A DNA stretch of 64,000 nucleotides from Daphnia pulex (taxonomy: Eukaryota; Arthropoda; Branchiopoda; Diplostraca; Daphniidae), in assembly GCF_021134715.1 (NCBI RefSeq), contig NC_060020.1:7378001-7442000 (forward strand), written 5' to 3'. The notes under the pieces were generated by a model. That model saw only the letters and a list, made by a program, of their open reading frames with translations, was not told the DNA's origin and did not search any database. The position numbers and the translations under genes are program-made. Positions 41,472 through 57,606 of this stretch are shown in pieces (positions within the stretch are counted from its first letter, which is position 1; each line of letters opens with the position of its first letter).

Positions 41472-42322
41472 CTAAACGGGAACTGAATAGGATGCGAACT
41501 CATAATGAGGTTCCGCTTGGAGGATTTCGAGCATTTTCCCGGCAGCCATGGTTTTTGCTTTCTTCTTCGTCTTTCCATGGCCTGATTCAAAAAAAAAAAA
41601 AAAAAATACATAAACAATCAATGTTCTGATTAAAAATGTAAAAAGACAAATAAACCCTACCGAAAGTGAGATAGTCTCCATGACTGCAACTCCAAATATG
41701 TCCATTGTCGGTCCCAAACATTCCACAGTACTCGTAGAGAGGAAACTCTATCATTAGCCAATCCTGAAGCATCCAAACAGAGTCTTGTGGAAAAGGAACT
41801 GGTTTGGGAATTTCTTCATCAAGAAATCCACGTTCTTCCAGCCTGTACAAAAGAGGAATGATTAAAGATACCAGAAAAGAATTGAAACGATTTGTGCATA
41901 CCATTCACAGTAGCTCAACATTGTTTCTCTGGAGACATTGTTGAGGGTTCCACCAGCTCGATAACTCTTTCTTATCTGAACCATCATTTTGAATGCAGCA
42001 TCCTGTTTGGCCGAGTGTTTGGCCTTTTTTTTTTTCCTTTTCCGATTCCTAGCACTGTTGTGATAGATAAATATCAATGATTGGATATTATTTTAAACAA
42101 TAGTACAGTAAACAATGTTTGATTGATGAGGCACATGGAATATATACCTGAAATACCAAATGACTCAACAGTCAAACTGATGCAGAAAGTTTTTTCCTGG
42201 GCTTCACCTTTGTCTCTTTCGACGTTATTGTACACGGCGACTAAATTAAATTTGGTACAAAGGCTATTAAACACTGTCACAAAATTTTGAGTAGCACTTG
42301 GATGTCTGAGTGCTTGAGCCAT
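41472..42322 (-). pseudogene. Protein with two dsRNA-binding domains, copy a (frameshifted)
   Basis: Same four-exon structure as copy b (46943-47769). Exon 1 (42322-42148) encodes MAQALRHPSATQNFVTVFNS and the first half of a dsRBD. Exon 2 begins at 42054. Its poly-A run (complement of 42025-42035) is 11 bases, while copy b has 12 bases there (A7CA4), so the frame is lost just before the conserved KAK..AKQDAA helix. A 12-bp in-frame insertion (HSAK) follows. Exons 3 and 4 are intact (WMLQDWLMIEFPLYEYCG, GHGKTKKKAKTMAAGKMLEI). A homopolymer sequencing error is possible, in which case this is a second working gene. Confidence 0.75.
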
Positions 42323-42680
42323 TGTTATGGAATTTATCACAAAGATGGGGAATGTGAACACAAAAATGAAGAATTGAAAACTCGGTTTTATTTGAGCACA
42401 CCGGCACAATCACATTCACATGGCAATCCGTTCTACTATGGCGTGCCGTTTCTAAAATTGAAAAATAAAAATAACACCACCGCATCTAGCGGACACAGTC
42501 AAAACTACACTTAAAAATATCTGCCACATCTAGGAGTTGAATTTTTGGCATGGTAATGAGTAAAATGACGGTAATCGGGTAATGAAAGTTGAATTGGTTG
42601 AATGTTCAATGAAATAGAGCTTACTATGGACTGTACTACCATGCTGTAAAAGTAAAGTTCTTATCACTTCTCAATTTCTG

Positions 42681-44152
<1,472 letters not shown>

Positions 44153-44910
44153 TCATAAAGTTCTGTCAGTGCTATTACTAATCAATTATTTTTACTACCG
44201 GTTTATTTACAAATTTAATCATTCCGTGTGTGGGGGTTTTCTGGAAATAAATTTTTTGTATGGTACTGTTTTAGCCAGTCCATTTGCAATAAAAAATACT
44301 TGAGAAATACTTGCTGCTGAATTGTTTCGAAGCAAAGAATTCCGTCATTACTTTTCATCTCAAATTATTATTGCTTGAATTTACAAATAATAAGCCAACT
44401 CACTTGAAACCGTGTAGGTGTACAAATATTGCTCAGGCACGTGTTGATGGACAAATTATTCTCGATAAAAGACGGAAATACGACCCCTTTCTACTTTGAA
44501 GAAGGGCTATGTAATAAAATGTGTACTCAATTGACATTGCCGTGCCGCTCAAGTTTCAGGTATTATTACTCGATCAATTATGGGGAATATATAATCAAGT
44601 TTACCAGAAAAAAAATTCAATTGACGAATCCTTGAAATTAGAAAAGTCTTGAATATTTTTAGATAAACTACCTACTCAAACGCTTGTTAGATGCTAATTA
44701 TGATTCACATCAAACTTACTTTTTCAACGCAATGCTTTTTAAGCAGTTCAACGTGCGAATGATTTATAACTTCCATAAAAAAAAGGGAAATTCGAATCTT
44801 AAATTGTACCCCCAATTTCACACTATATAACAAAAAAAAAACGAAGCATTTTCAGAGGCCAGTGACATACCAAAGAAATAATATATTTCACTTATAACAA
44901 GAAACTTTCA

Positions 44911-45076
44911 TTAAGAGTTTCGACCGGGCACAAATATTATAATGGCCCGAGTCCCCCCAGTATACCTAGAGAGACTGTCCAGGAATGAATTTGAAGTTCT
45001 TTGGGGTATCGAACCCGGGACCCAAAGTGCTCCGTTCACTAGATGATCCCTAAGCTGACTACACCACCGAGCCGAT
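44911..45076 (-). mobile_element. tRNA-derived SINE, copy 2
   Basis: Same element and flanks as at 39441-39605, with the A-box-like head and the B box GGGTTCGATACCCC on the minus strand. It was carried by the unit duplication. Confidence 0.65.
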
Positions 45077-45619
45077 AACAATAAAGTTGTTAACTGCCTA
45101 AAAAAATATCTGACATAAATTACTTTATACTACTAAAAAATATTAAACTTTTACTTGACTGAGCAGTTGATGGGGGTTTTATATTTGTAAACAGTACGGT
45201 ACATTACGTCGTGTTCTGCCGTTTTCATTTCATTCTAATATGCCTCTCTCTATGCCCAAGTTTTACAAATCTGCGAGAATATACTGATGATAAAGTGAGG
45301 AAAGACATTTTTTTGTTGCACTGCTCACTTGGCGTGACTATTGTTTCAGGACAGCGTTCACAAATACTTAAGATTATATAAAAATCGACTGTATGTGTAT
45401 AGATATTTCTTGAGCATAGCGATTTGCCAGCTGATTGAATTCTGGATGGGGGTCTTGGTTGTGTACACACAGGCACACAGATGCTAGGTATAGGGCGCGG
45501 CGAAATAATACGGTGGTGTTTTCAAACCAAACAGACAGCAAGTTGGAAAATAAACGTCTTATTGGTCCCCCTTGCAACTGCAATTGCAACTTACTAATAC
45601 AAATACATACAAAAAATTT

Positions 45620-46840
45620 AAATTCCAGAAAACCCCCACACACGGAATAATGATTAAATTTGTAAAAAAAACCGGTAGAAAAAATAATTGACTAGTAATG
45701 GCACTGAAAAATTACGATCAAGCTGCTGGATTTTTCTTCATCAACTCCATCAAGTCAGATTCCATCATGTCTTTGACTAAGTCCTGGTAAGGTTCATAAA
45801 AAGATAAGAAATTAGTACAGTTAAAGACGAACACTATTAACTAGACTATAAGTTAAGATTATAAATAAACTAGTTACAGACACAAATGAGTCAACTTACC
45901 GGGAACGACACGCTGGGCTTCCAACCAAGAATTTTATTGCTTTGGACGAATCGTCCAAAAGAAGATCCTGATTATTGAAGCATATGATAAAAAGGATGTC
46001 AATATGGTCCACCTTAAACCAATCAATAACTTACGACTTCAGTAGGACGATAATATTTCTTGTGAATCTTAAATCGGACCTTACCGGATTGGCGGATTCT
46101 ACTTCAATGCCCACTTCCTCCTCTGCCTTTCCTTCCCGCCTGATGGCTTTGTTGATATGGCTGAAAGGACATTTCAACAAATTCTCGTACACTGTGCATC
46201 TCTCCTGTCGAAATGACAAAATCCTCAGGACTTTCCTGTTGGAGCATGAGCCACATAGCCTGTAATAAAAGTAGAAAGACGTATAAGTAAAGAGTTAGAT
46301 ATGAAAAACTGCCAATCTAGTTACGTACTTCGACATAATCTCTGGCGTGACCCCAATCTCTTTTTTGGAGTCGAGATTTCCAAGCTCAAAATGTTCCATC
46401 TGACCTAATATGCAATCTTGGCGACAAAACATGTAACCTTTCTGATTACGAAGGTCTCAGATTTAAGGGATTGACTTCTTCAATAATCATGACTAAACAT
46501 GAACTGTCAGTCAAATCACCATAGTTTAAATAATGCTTTGACCCATACGATGGAGGTTCGTGTCGGCATACAGGTGCTGGATTCTACCCGTGTTTCAATG
46601 AGTTAGACCTTCTCAATATCCCATGAACTTGATAACTCTTGGCCAATTGAAACTCAGCCAAATAAGTTCCATCCTGAAAAAAAAAGGAATCAAGTTAACA
46701 GAAATCAAAGTTAAAAAAAGAAATATTTTTGTAAGTTACCCTGGCCAGTTATTCCCTTGATAAACACAGTTTTTTTTTCATTGACAAGCTGACTTGTGAC
46801 TTTCTAGTGATCAGAAAAACTGCGAAGCATTAAGAGACAC
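45620..46840 (-). pseudogene. Inverted GMDS pseudogene 2
   Basis: Counterpart of the inverted copy at 40158-41370, with the same exon 2/exon 3 fusion. It differs at several sites: it keeps the TGA stop (complement near 45718), matches the normal GMDS in the exon 2 region where copy 1 has an extra codon, and has an open exon 4 (about 46090-46260). It lies tail-to-tail with GMDS pseudogene 2. Confidence 0.85.
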
Positions 46841-46942
46841 GAAGATATCTAAGAAGACAAAACAGACCCGGCCCTTTTAATTTAAACATAAATTGCAATG
46901 TTTACAGCGAAACTTTGTAGGAACTGAACGGAAATGTAAGAA

Positions 46943-47769
46943 CTAAACGGGAACTGAATTATAATGGGATGCGAACTCATAATGAGGTTCAGCTTGGAGA
47001 ATTTCGAGCATTTTCCCGGCAGCCATGTTTTTAGCTTTCTTCTTCGTCTTTCCATGGCCTGATTAAAAAAAAAATACATAAACAAACAATGTTCTGATTA
47101 AAAATGTTGAAAGACAAATAAACCCTACCGAAAGTGAGATGGTCTCCATGACTGCAACTCCAAATATGTCCATTGTCAGTCCCAAAGATCCCACAGTACT
47201 CGTAGAGAGGAAACTCTATCATTAGCCAATCCTGAAGCATCCAAACAGAGTTTGGTGGAAAAGGAATTTCATCATATAGAAACCCACGTTGTTCCAGCCT
47301 GTACAAAAGAGGAATGATTAAAGATACCAGAAAAGAATTGTAACGATATTTGTGCATACCATTCACAGTAGCTGAACATTGTTTCTCTGGAGACATTGTT
47401 CAGGGTTTCACCATCTCGATAACTCTTTCTTATCTGAACCATTAATTTCAATGCAGCATCCTGTTTGGCCTTTTGTTTTTTTCCTTTCCCGATTCCTAGC
47501 ACTGGTGTTATAGATGAATATCAATGATTGGATATTATTTAAAACAATAGTACAGTAAACAATTTTGAATTGATGAGGCACATGGAATATATACCTGAAA
47601 TACCAAATGTCTCGACAGTCAAACTGATGAAATAAGTTCTTTCCTGGGCTTCACCTTCGTCTCTTTCGACGTTATTGTACACGGCGACTAACCTAAATTT
47701 CTGACAAAGGCTATTAAACAACGAGACAAAATTTTGAGCACCACTTGGTTGTCTGAGTGCTTGAGCCAT
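46943..47769 (-). CDS. Protein with two double-stranded-RNA-binding domains, copy b (intact)
   Basis: Four exons: 47769-47595, 47501-47360, 47298-47129 and 47058-46943, 200 aa, all in frame. The first dsRBD (about residues 12-80) has FVSLFNSLCQKFRLVAVYNN, RTYFISLTVETFG and the C-terminal helix GIGKGKKQKAKQDAALKLMV, with the KKxAK...AA signature that contacts RNA. The second (about 115-190) is more divergent: WMLQDWLMIEFPLYEYCG, IWSCSHGDHLTFGG, and HGKTKKKAKNMAAGKMLEIL again with KKKAK..AA. The layout recalls TRBP/PACT/Loquacious partners of Dicer, but no third domain is present and I cannot assign an orthologue. It is embedded in the GMDS array, about 340 bp from GMDS pseudogene 3 and divergent from it. 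Confidence 0.85.
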
Positions 47770-48104
47770 TGTTATGGAATTTATCACAAAGATGGGGAAT
47801 GTGAACACAAAAATGCAAACTCGGTTTTATTTGAGCACACCGGCACAATCACATGCCAATCCGTTCTACTATGGCGCGCCGTTTCTAAAATTGAAAAATA
47901 AAAATAACACCACCGCATCTAGCGGTCACAGTCGAAACTACACTTAAAAATATCTGCCACATCTATGAGTTGAATTTTTGGCATGGTAATGAGTAAAATG
48001 ACGGTAATGAAAGTTGAATTTGTTGAATGTTCAATGAAATAGAGCTTACTATGGACTGTACTACCTTTTGTAAAAGTAAAGTTCTTATCACTTCTCTATT
48101 TCTG

Positions 48105-49567
48105 ATGACTAGTCAGCTTGTCAATAAGAAAAGTGCGTCAATCACGGGAATTACTGGCCATATTATTATTAACTTACAGAGAGATTGAAACTGACTTACA
48201 TTTTTACTTCATTTTTATTTTTCAGAATGGATCTTATTTGGCAGAGTTTCTCTTGGCTAAGGGTTATCAAGTTCATAGGATACTGAGAAGGTCCAGCAAG
48301 TTCAACACAGATAGAATTCAGCACCTGTAGGCCCTATGCCGACACGAACACCCATCGTGAAGGGTCAATGCATTTGCACTATGGTGACTTGACTGACAGT
48401 TCATGTTTAGTCACGATTATTGCTGAAGTCAAGCCCACTGAGATCTATAACTTGGGAGCTCAGAGCCATGTCAAAGTATCTTTCGATTTGGCTGAATATA
48501 CTGCTAATGTTGATGTTTTAGGAACATTACAAATTCTTGATGCTGTCCGGACTTGTGGTCTTGAAAAGTCTGTTAAATTCTACCAAGCTTCTACGTCAGA
48601 ACTTTATGGAAAAGTTCAAGAAGTTCCTCAGAATGAAAAAAACCCCTTTTTATCCTAGATCTCCATATGGTAATTCATGTTAATTTAGAAGCAATGTGTA
48701 AATACCATGTCATAATTATTATTATTTTTAATTTTACAAGGTGTTGCTAAGCTTTATGCCTATTGGATCGTAACTAATTACCGAGAGGCTTACAACATGT
48801 TCGCTTGTAATGGTATTCTCTTCAACCATGAAAGTCCTCGTCGTGGTGAGACCTTCGTAACCAGAAAGATCACACGTTCTGTCCCCAAGATTTCATTAGG
48901 TCAGATGGAACATTTGAGCTTGGAAATCTCGACTCCAAAAGAGATTGGGGTGACGCCAGAGATTATGTCGAAGTAAGTAACCTGCAAAACGAGTTATTCA
49001 TATCTGATTCATTACTTATGCGCCTTTCTTTTACAGGCTATGTGGCTCATGCTCCAACAGGAGAGTCCTGAGGATTTTGTCATTTCGACAGGAGAGATGC
49101 ACAGTGTACGAGAATTTGTTGAAATGTCCTTCAGCCATATCAACAAAACAATCATGTGGGAAGGAAAGGCAGAGGAGGAAGTGGGCATTGAAGAAGAATC
49201 CGGAAAGGTCCGAGTTAAGATTAACAAGAAATATTATCGTCCTACTGAAGTCGTAAGTTGTTTTTTTAAGTTAGATGATATTGAGATCCTTTTAATCGTT
49301 TTTACATGCTTCAATTATCAGGATCTTCTTTTGGGTGATTCATCCAAAGCAAGCAAAATTCTTGGTTGGAAGCCCAGCGTGTCGTTTCCGGTAAGTTGAT
49401 TGTTTTATGTCTGTCTAAAACTAGTTTATTATCTTATCTTTTATAGTCTAGTTTAGTTTTTGTCTTTTACTATAATAATTTCTTATCTTTTATGAACCTT
49501 ACAGGACTTAGTCAAAGACATGATGGAATCTGACTTGGAGTTGATGAAGAAAAACCCAGCAGCTTGA
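48105..49567 (+). pseudogene. GMDS pseudogene 3 (forward)
   Basis: Shares with copy 2 the lost exon 1 donor, the 7-bp insertion producing TAG, and the seven-A frameshift. An additional lesion is one missing T in the exon 3 run at about 48912-48914, another frameshift. An Ala codon in exon 3 has become Pro. Exons 4-6 are still open. From about 49620 onward the sequence tracks unit 1 rather than unit 2. Confidence 0.9.
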
Positions 49568-50330
49568 TCATAAAGTTCTGTCAGTGCTATTACTAATCAA
49601 TTATTTTTACTACCGGTTTATTTACAAATTTAATCATTCCGTGTGTGTGGGTTTTCTGGAAATAAATTTTTTGTATGGTACTGTTTTAGCCAGTCCATTT
49701 GCAATAAAAAATACTTGAGAAATACTTGCTGCTGAATTGTTCTGAAGCAAAGAATTCCGTCATTACTTTTCATCTCAAATTATTATTGCTTGAATTTACA
49801 AATAATAAGCCAACTCACTTGAAACCGTGTAGGTGTACAAATATTGCTCAGGCGCGTGTTGATGTACAAATTATTTTCGATAAAAGACGGAAATACGACC
49901 TCTTTCTACTTTGAAGAAGGGCCGGCTCTGTAATAAAATGTGTACTCAATAGACATTCCCGTGCCGCTCAAGTTTCAGGTATTATTACTCGATCAATTAT
50001 GGGGAATATACGTATAATCAAGTTTACCAAAAAAAAATTCAATCGACGAATCCTTGAAATTAGAAAAGTCTTGAATATTTTTAGATAAACTACCTACTCA
50101 AACGCTTGTTAGATGCTGATTAAGATTCACATCAAATTTACTTTTTCAACGCAATGCTTTTTAAGCAGTTCAACGTGCGAATGATTTATAACTTCCATAA
50201 AAAAAAGGGAAATTCGAATCTTAAATTGTACCCCCAATTTCACACTATATAACAAAAAAAAAACGAAGCATTTTCAGAGGCCAGTGACATACCAAAGAAC
50301 TAATCAAATTCACTTATAACAAGAAACTTT

Positions 50331-50499
50331 CATTAAGAGTTTCGACCGGGCACAAATATTATAATGGCCCGAGTCCCCCCAGTATACCTAGAGAGACTGT
50401 CCAGGAATGAATTTGAAGTTCTTTGGGGTATCGAACCCGGGACCCAAAGTGCTCCGTTCACTAGATGATCCCTAAGCTGACTACACCACCGAGCCGATA
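50331..50499 (-). mobile_element. tRNA-derived SINE, copy 3
   Basis: Third copy of the array SINE, with the same A-box-like head and B box on the minus strand. Confidence 0.65.
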
Positions 50500-50999
50500 A
50501 CAATAAAGTTGTTAACTGCCTAAAAATATCTGACATAAATTACTTTATACTACTAAAAAATATTAAACTTTTACTTGACTGAGCAGTTGATGGGGGTTTT
50601 ATATTTGTAAACAGTACGGTACATTACGTCGTGTTCTGCCGTTTTCATTTCATTCTAATATGCCTCTCTCTATGCCCAAGTTTTACAAATCTGCGAGAAT
50701 ATACTGATGATAAAGTGAGGAAAGACATTTTTTTGTTGCACTGCTCACTTGGCGTGACTATTGTTTCAGGACAGCGTTCACAAATACTTAAGATTATATA
50801 AAAATCGACTGTATGTGTATAGATATTTCTTGAGCATAGCGATTTGCCAGCTGATTGAATTCTGGATGGGGGTCTTGGTTGTGTACACACAGCATTCGTT
50901 ATGTACACACAGGCACACAGATGCGAGGTATAGGGCGCGGCGAAATACGGTGGTGTTTTCAAACCAAACAGACAGCAAGTTGGAAAATAAACATCTTGG

Positions 51000-52626
51000 T
51001 CCCTCTATGACGTCTTGCTCTCTTTTTTCTACATGTACTCAAAAAGACGCGGCGGCGGCCCTTATTCAGTCATTCTTCGATGCAACAGCTCAGTACTCTT
51101 GTTTGGTTTCGATCGACCAACGAGTTCTTTCCGCGTGTTACTCTGTGTAATTAAATTTCTGGAGGCATCTGCATGTGAAGCATATGATATCGCCCGAGTC
51201 AATTCTAGGGATGAATTCAGTTGGCAATAATGACACCACAACTCAACTGAATAAAAAAAGGGGGGAGAGACTAAATGCAAATGTTAGTTAGACAGGGTTG
51301 GACAGGGTAGACAATTTGTTTGTTGATGGTGTTGATAGAGCAAAGAGAGAAGAAGAGAGTGAAGGGGGAGACAAGTTGGAGAGAAGAAGTAGTGTAGAGT
51401 CAGGCTCCACTGGCTGCTGCTGCTGCAGTGTTTATCTTCGTTTGGAACAATCACAACAAATAAACTTGGACGTCTTTCTCTTTCTCCGTTTTAGTATTAT
51501 TATTCCCGCGCTAAGCAGCAGCCAGCAACGCTTGCGTCTTCAATTCGTCCATAGTCTTTTTGGGACTTGTGGGTGGCCTAACTTCCACTCTGTTGACGAC
51601 GAATTGACTTGTGAAGAGAAGATCGCTCTCTTTATATTCCATTGTTCCACAGTTCTAAATGCGTTTTCAACAATTTGTTGCGGATCTTTTATTTTCGATT
51701 TGAATTTAATAATAACAGGCCTTTTGAACAATGATCGACTATCGACTGATAACAAAGTCTTATTATTTTGAAAGTTTATCGTTTCTTTTCAAAGTTTTCC
51801 TTTTGATTTGAGTTGTGTGTCGATAACGGTTTGCTTCATCAGTTAATTAGGCCGACTCGTGAACGATATAATTAAAAGGAAAAGAAGTGGCAGTTGTTTC
51901 TTCTTCAAACGGCGTGGGCGGTCACAAATAGTCGACTGGCAGTTATGTACCAAGTTATACGTGTTGCTGTTGTTTTCACTCGTTTCCAGACCTCGGTGTG
52001 TTTTGTTGACGATGGAGCTGCTTCTGCCAACAAGCCAGCACCACTTCTCCCGTCCAGATCAAAGAAAAAGAGAGAGAGAAGCTGTTTCGGAAGGAGGAGC
52101 TTGGATCTTGACACACGCCCAGTGCCTCTCGAACCTGCCGCTTCCACCTAACAGACAGTCGATGCCGCCGCCGCAGTTTCTTCCGTCGAAATCCTTTCAC
52201 ACGGCGCGCGAACCATTCAAAGTACAGTCCACATTTGTTGACTTCTTCGACTTGACACAGAATTGAAATTATCTGATAATTAACACGAGTCCAAACTTCG
52301 TTCAAACACAGGTAGGCGTAATATGTCAGTCAATAACGTCATAGTCTCTTTAAGCTAGCCAGAGTACAAAGCACGTGAATTGATCGTGATTAAATGAATG
52401 TTGGGCTTTCCGCGTTTGTTGTTTAATTTGTTCGGACTTTGTTGTTTTTATGAGTTGTTTTGTGAAGGGGGTGTCAGTATCTTATCAGCCCGGGATGTGC
52501 TTATTGTTGAGTGACTTCATCGGCAGGCGTGATACTAAAGTTCCTAGGGGAATTTTATTTTTTTTCTCGTCGACATTAAGGTTGCCACGACAATTTGCCC
52601 GCTCCATTCTTTTGGGAACCAACAAT
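51000..52626. promoter_or_regulatory. Upstream region and 5'UTR of the forkhead gene
   Basis: Unique DNA after the end of the array. It contains a CTGCTGCTGCTGC run (about 51413-51426) and long chance frames without domains. The length of non-coding DNA before a developmental transcription factor suggests enhancers, but none can be named. Confidence 0.4.
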
Positions 52627-53399
52627 ATGGACGGTTCATCTGCTATTAGTTCACAGCAAACCTTGATGGACTACTTTCGAATTCCGAGCAATCCTTCTGG
52701 ATGGTTGCCCCAGCAACACTTTGGCTCTTACAGTCCCTTCAGTCGTTACCTTTGGTCAGCAGCAGCGGGTGAAGGTTATCCAGCGCTGGAATTGATTCCC
52801 TCGGCGGCCGTAACGGAAAAACCGCCGGTAATAATCCCAACTTTTTATTAATTTTATTTTTAAATCACCAAATGATTAATTGGCTAACCTATTACATGTA
52901 CGTACAGTATTCCTACATAGCACTAATCGCCATGGCCATTCAATCGGCTACAGACAAGAAAATCACCCTTAATGGCATCTACCAGTTCATCATGGATCGG
53001 TTTCCTTACTACCGAGAAAATCGCCAAGGATGGCAAAATTCCATCCGTCACAATCTGAGCCTAAACGATTGTTTCATCAAAGTACCGCGGGAGAAAGGTC
53101 GACCGGGCAAGGGCGCATTTTGGACTCTTGACCCGGCCTGTTACGACATGTTCGAGGCCGGAAACTACCGCCGCCGAAAGCGAAAGCCGAGGATGATCCA
53201 TCCAGCATCGACTCACCCAGCAACGGTGCAACAGCAGTCTCAACTGAATCGGCGTGAGGATAAGTTTGTTTTCAGTATTGAAAATATCCTTCGGCCAGAT
53301 CCGTTACCCGATCAGCGGGAGAAGATCACGCCTCTCCCACTCGTCTCCTGCTATACGGGACAGCTTGTCAATCACCGCTTCGTCAACTCATTAACATAG
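52627..53399 (+). CDS. FoxL1: Forkhead-box transcription factor, FoxL1-like
   Basis: A DNA-binding developmental regulator. Two exons (52627-52827, 52908-53399) give 230 aa, short for the family. The forkhead domain (about residues 66-155) starts at the exon junction with [20 protein letters not shown] and continues [40 protein letters not shown] and [20 protein letters not shown]. It ends with [11 protein letters not shown], a wing/NLS pattern characteristic of FoxL1 (fly fd64A). Downstream, FSIENIL fits the eh1 motif that recruits Groucho co-repressors. The start at 52627 gives a natural N-terminus ([20 protein letters not shown]). FoxC or other RRRKRK-containing classes are less likely. 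Confidence 0.88.
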
Positions 53400-55492
53400 T
53401 TAGTAATCGGTAGCGACAGAAAGAAAGAGCGAAAAAAAAGAAGAAAAATCAACTTTTTTTTGTCTTCTTTTTGTGTGCAACTTCAAACCAATTAAAGCAA
53501 CTTTAATTGGTGTAGTAGGCTTTATATTTATGTACATCTTGTGACGTGCTATTCATTAGCGTCTAATTAAAAAATGTCTGCATCTCTCTCCCCCTCTTTC
53601 TACGTATTTCCCCTCTTTGATTTATTTCTGAATTACGTAAACGATCGTTATGATATATATATTGGTGTGTGACGAGAAAGATGAAAAACCGGTGAAGCTT
53701 ATTTGGTGCCTTTGATTTCTAAAATTCGTCAGTTCGTTAGCGATTTTTTTTTCTCCTTTTGTTGTTGAATTGTCTCTCGATCTTTGTCTCTTCATAATTT
53801 GACGAATCATTGTGACTGATTGTCTTAAGTTATATAATGAACCCGTCATCTTTTTTTATCCTCTTTCAAGTGGAACAAATACATTGGATTGTCAATCAAG
53901 AGAACTTTGAACATTCCATCAGAAAACGCAATATGCATAACGTGATCACAAACACGGCAGCCACTGTCGACAAAGATCGGACCTTGTTTAGAGACTCTCT
54001 CTTTCTTATCGAAAACTAAATAATAAATGAAAAAAATAAAATAAACAAGCCTTCAAATATGTTACGCCATAAAGTTCAGATAGATAGTGAGCAACGAAGT
54101 AAAGATCACGCAAGCGGATTAAAGGTAAAACCGAAAATACTAATCGAATTCTATAATACAGCAGCAGAGTATATACTATTGTATAGTGTATATCTGTATG
54201 GATCTGAGTTGTATCGACGCAAAATAAAGAAAAAGGCAGAGGATCGAAAAAGAGAGAGAAGAAAAAGAACACGTGAAAAAAGTGACGCGGTTACCGCCGC
54301 CGACATGTTTTGATGGGTTGATACCAGACGCGCTTCCGCGGCCAGTTTTCAGAGTCCGCGTCGGCACACGCGTCTTGCTCCTGAAGCAAACAAATATACA
54401 AAGCTTAGTAGACATCAGTATAACACACATCTTCAGGAAAAGAAAAACCAGCCCGTCCCCCTTGCTGCTCTTGCCTTTCTCTATCTCTTCGCTAAGAGAG
54501 GTTTAGTTAGCAAACGAAGTCAAACAACGCGTTTGGGTTAACGAGCTGGAGTCGATAGGTCAACAAACACCCACATTCCGCTCTGCGAAAAAATAGACCC
54601 CCTCCTTCTTTCATGGTATTTACACTCATTTAAATCAAATGGCAAGGGGGATATATCTGTACATAGACACTAGTAGGAATTTTTTATCAGGATATTTTTA
54701 CATGTGATTAAGGCAGACATTGCACAAGAAAAGCGACGGCGTGTCGCAAAATGATTCGGGGTTTCGACAGCAATTTTCCCCTGGCTAAGGAGATAGCCGG
54801 CGTAACTGCTGTTTATGTGGAAAACCACATGGTACTGGTTTGTTTAGGTAGAGTCATCGCTGGATGTCCCATCTGCCTTTAGGATTGTATATAAACCACC
54901 GAGCGGATGCCTTTCGATGTTTCACGACGGCGCATTCAACTTATTTGTTCAAACAGTGGCGATCGATATTTTTGTTTTTATCCACAACTCCCTCACCTTT
55001 ACAAACAGCCGGTTGAAAACAAACATTCCTCATGATTGAATTCCCTAGGAATTGTTGAGTTACCCTGCATTGGCTGCATGCTATTTGGTCAAAATAGCAA
55101 TTAAAAATAAACGCATGATACTGAAAGTAGTACACCAAATTTCAGCAGAGATAAGATTGCACCACCCATGTTTGACATTCGAAATGTTTGCCTAGCGCGT
55201 CAATGCGGAGTTGAGCACTTTTCGTCATGCAATATTAAACAATTTGACATTATTGACACAAGACACAAGCATTGAAGCACACTAGAAAGATATGGTTGTT
55301 GCACTTATCTCTTGTTTATTGGAACATTCAGTTTTAGCCCGATTTTTCCGGTTCAATTTTTGTCCAACGAGGTTATCAGAGATTACAAGTCGGATAGGTA
55401 AAAACCCCTCTTGGGGAGAGGGGAAATACCACAAGTTAGGTTTTTTTTTTTTGAAATTTATTATTCCTTACTGGTCATTGAGTAAGCAAGAC
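53400..55492. other. Forkhead 3' region and intergenic DNA
   Basis: AT-rich 3'UTR followed by low-complexity purine-rich DNA near 54230-54280. No supported gene, RNA gene or repeat. Confidence 0.4.

Positions 55493-57606
<2,114 letters not shown>

Noticed and set aside
51298-51771. Plus-strand open frame of 157 codons upstream of the forkhead gene
   Set aside because: Composition is unlike protein (CCCCS run from a CTG repeat) and no family resemblance. More likely 5' non-coding DNA.
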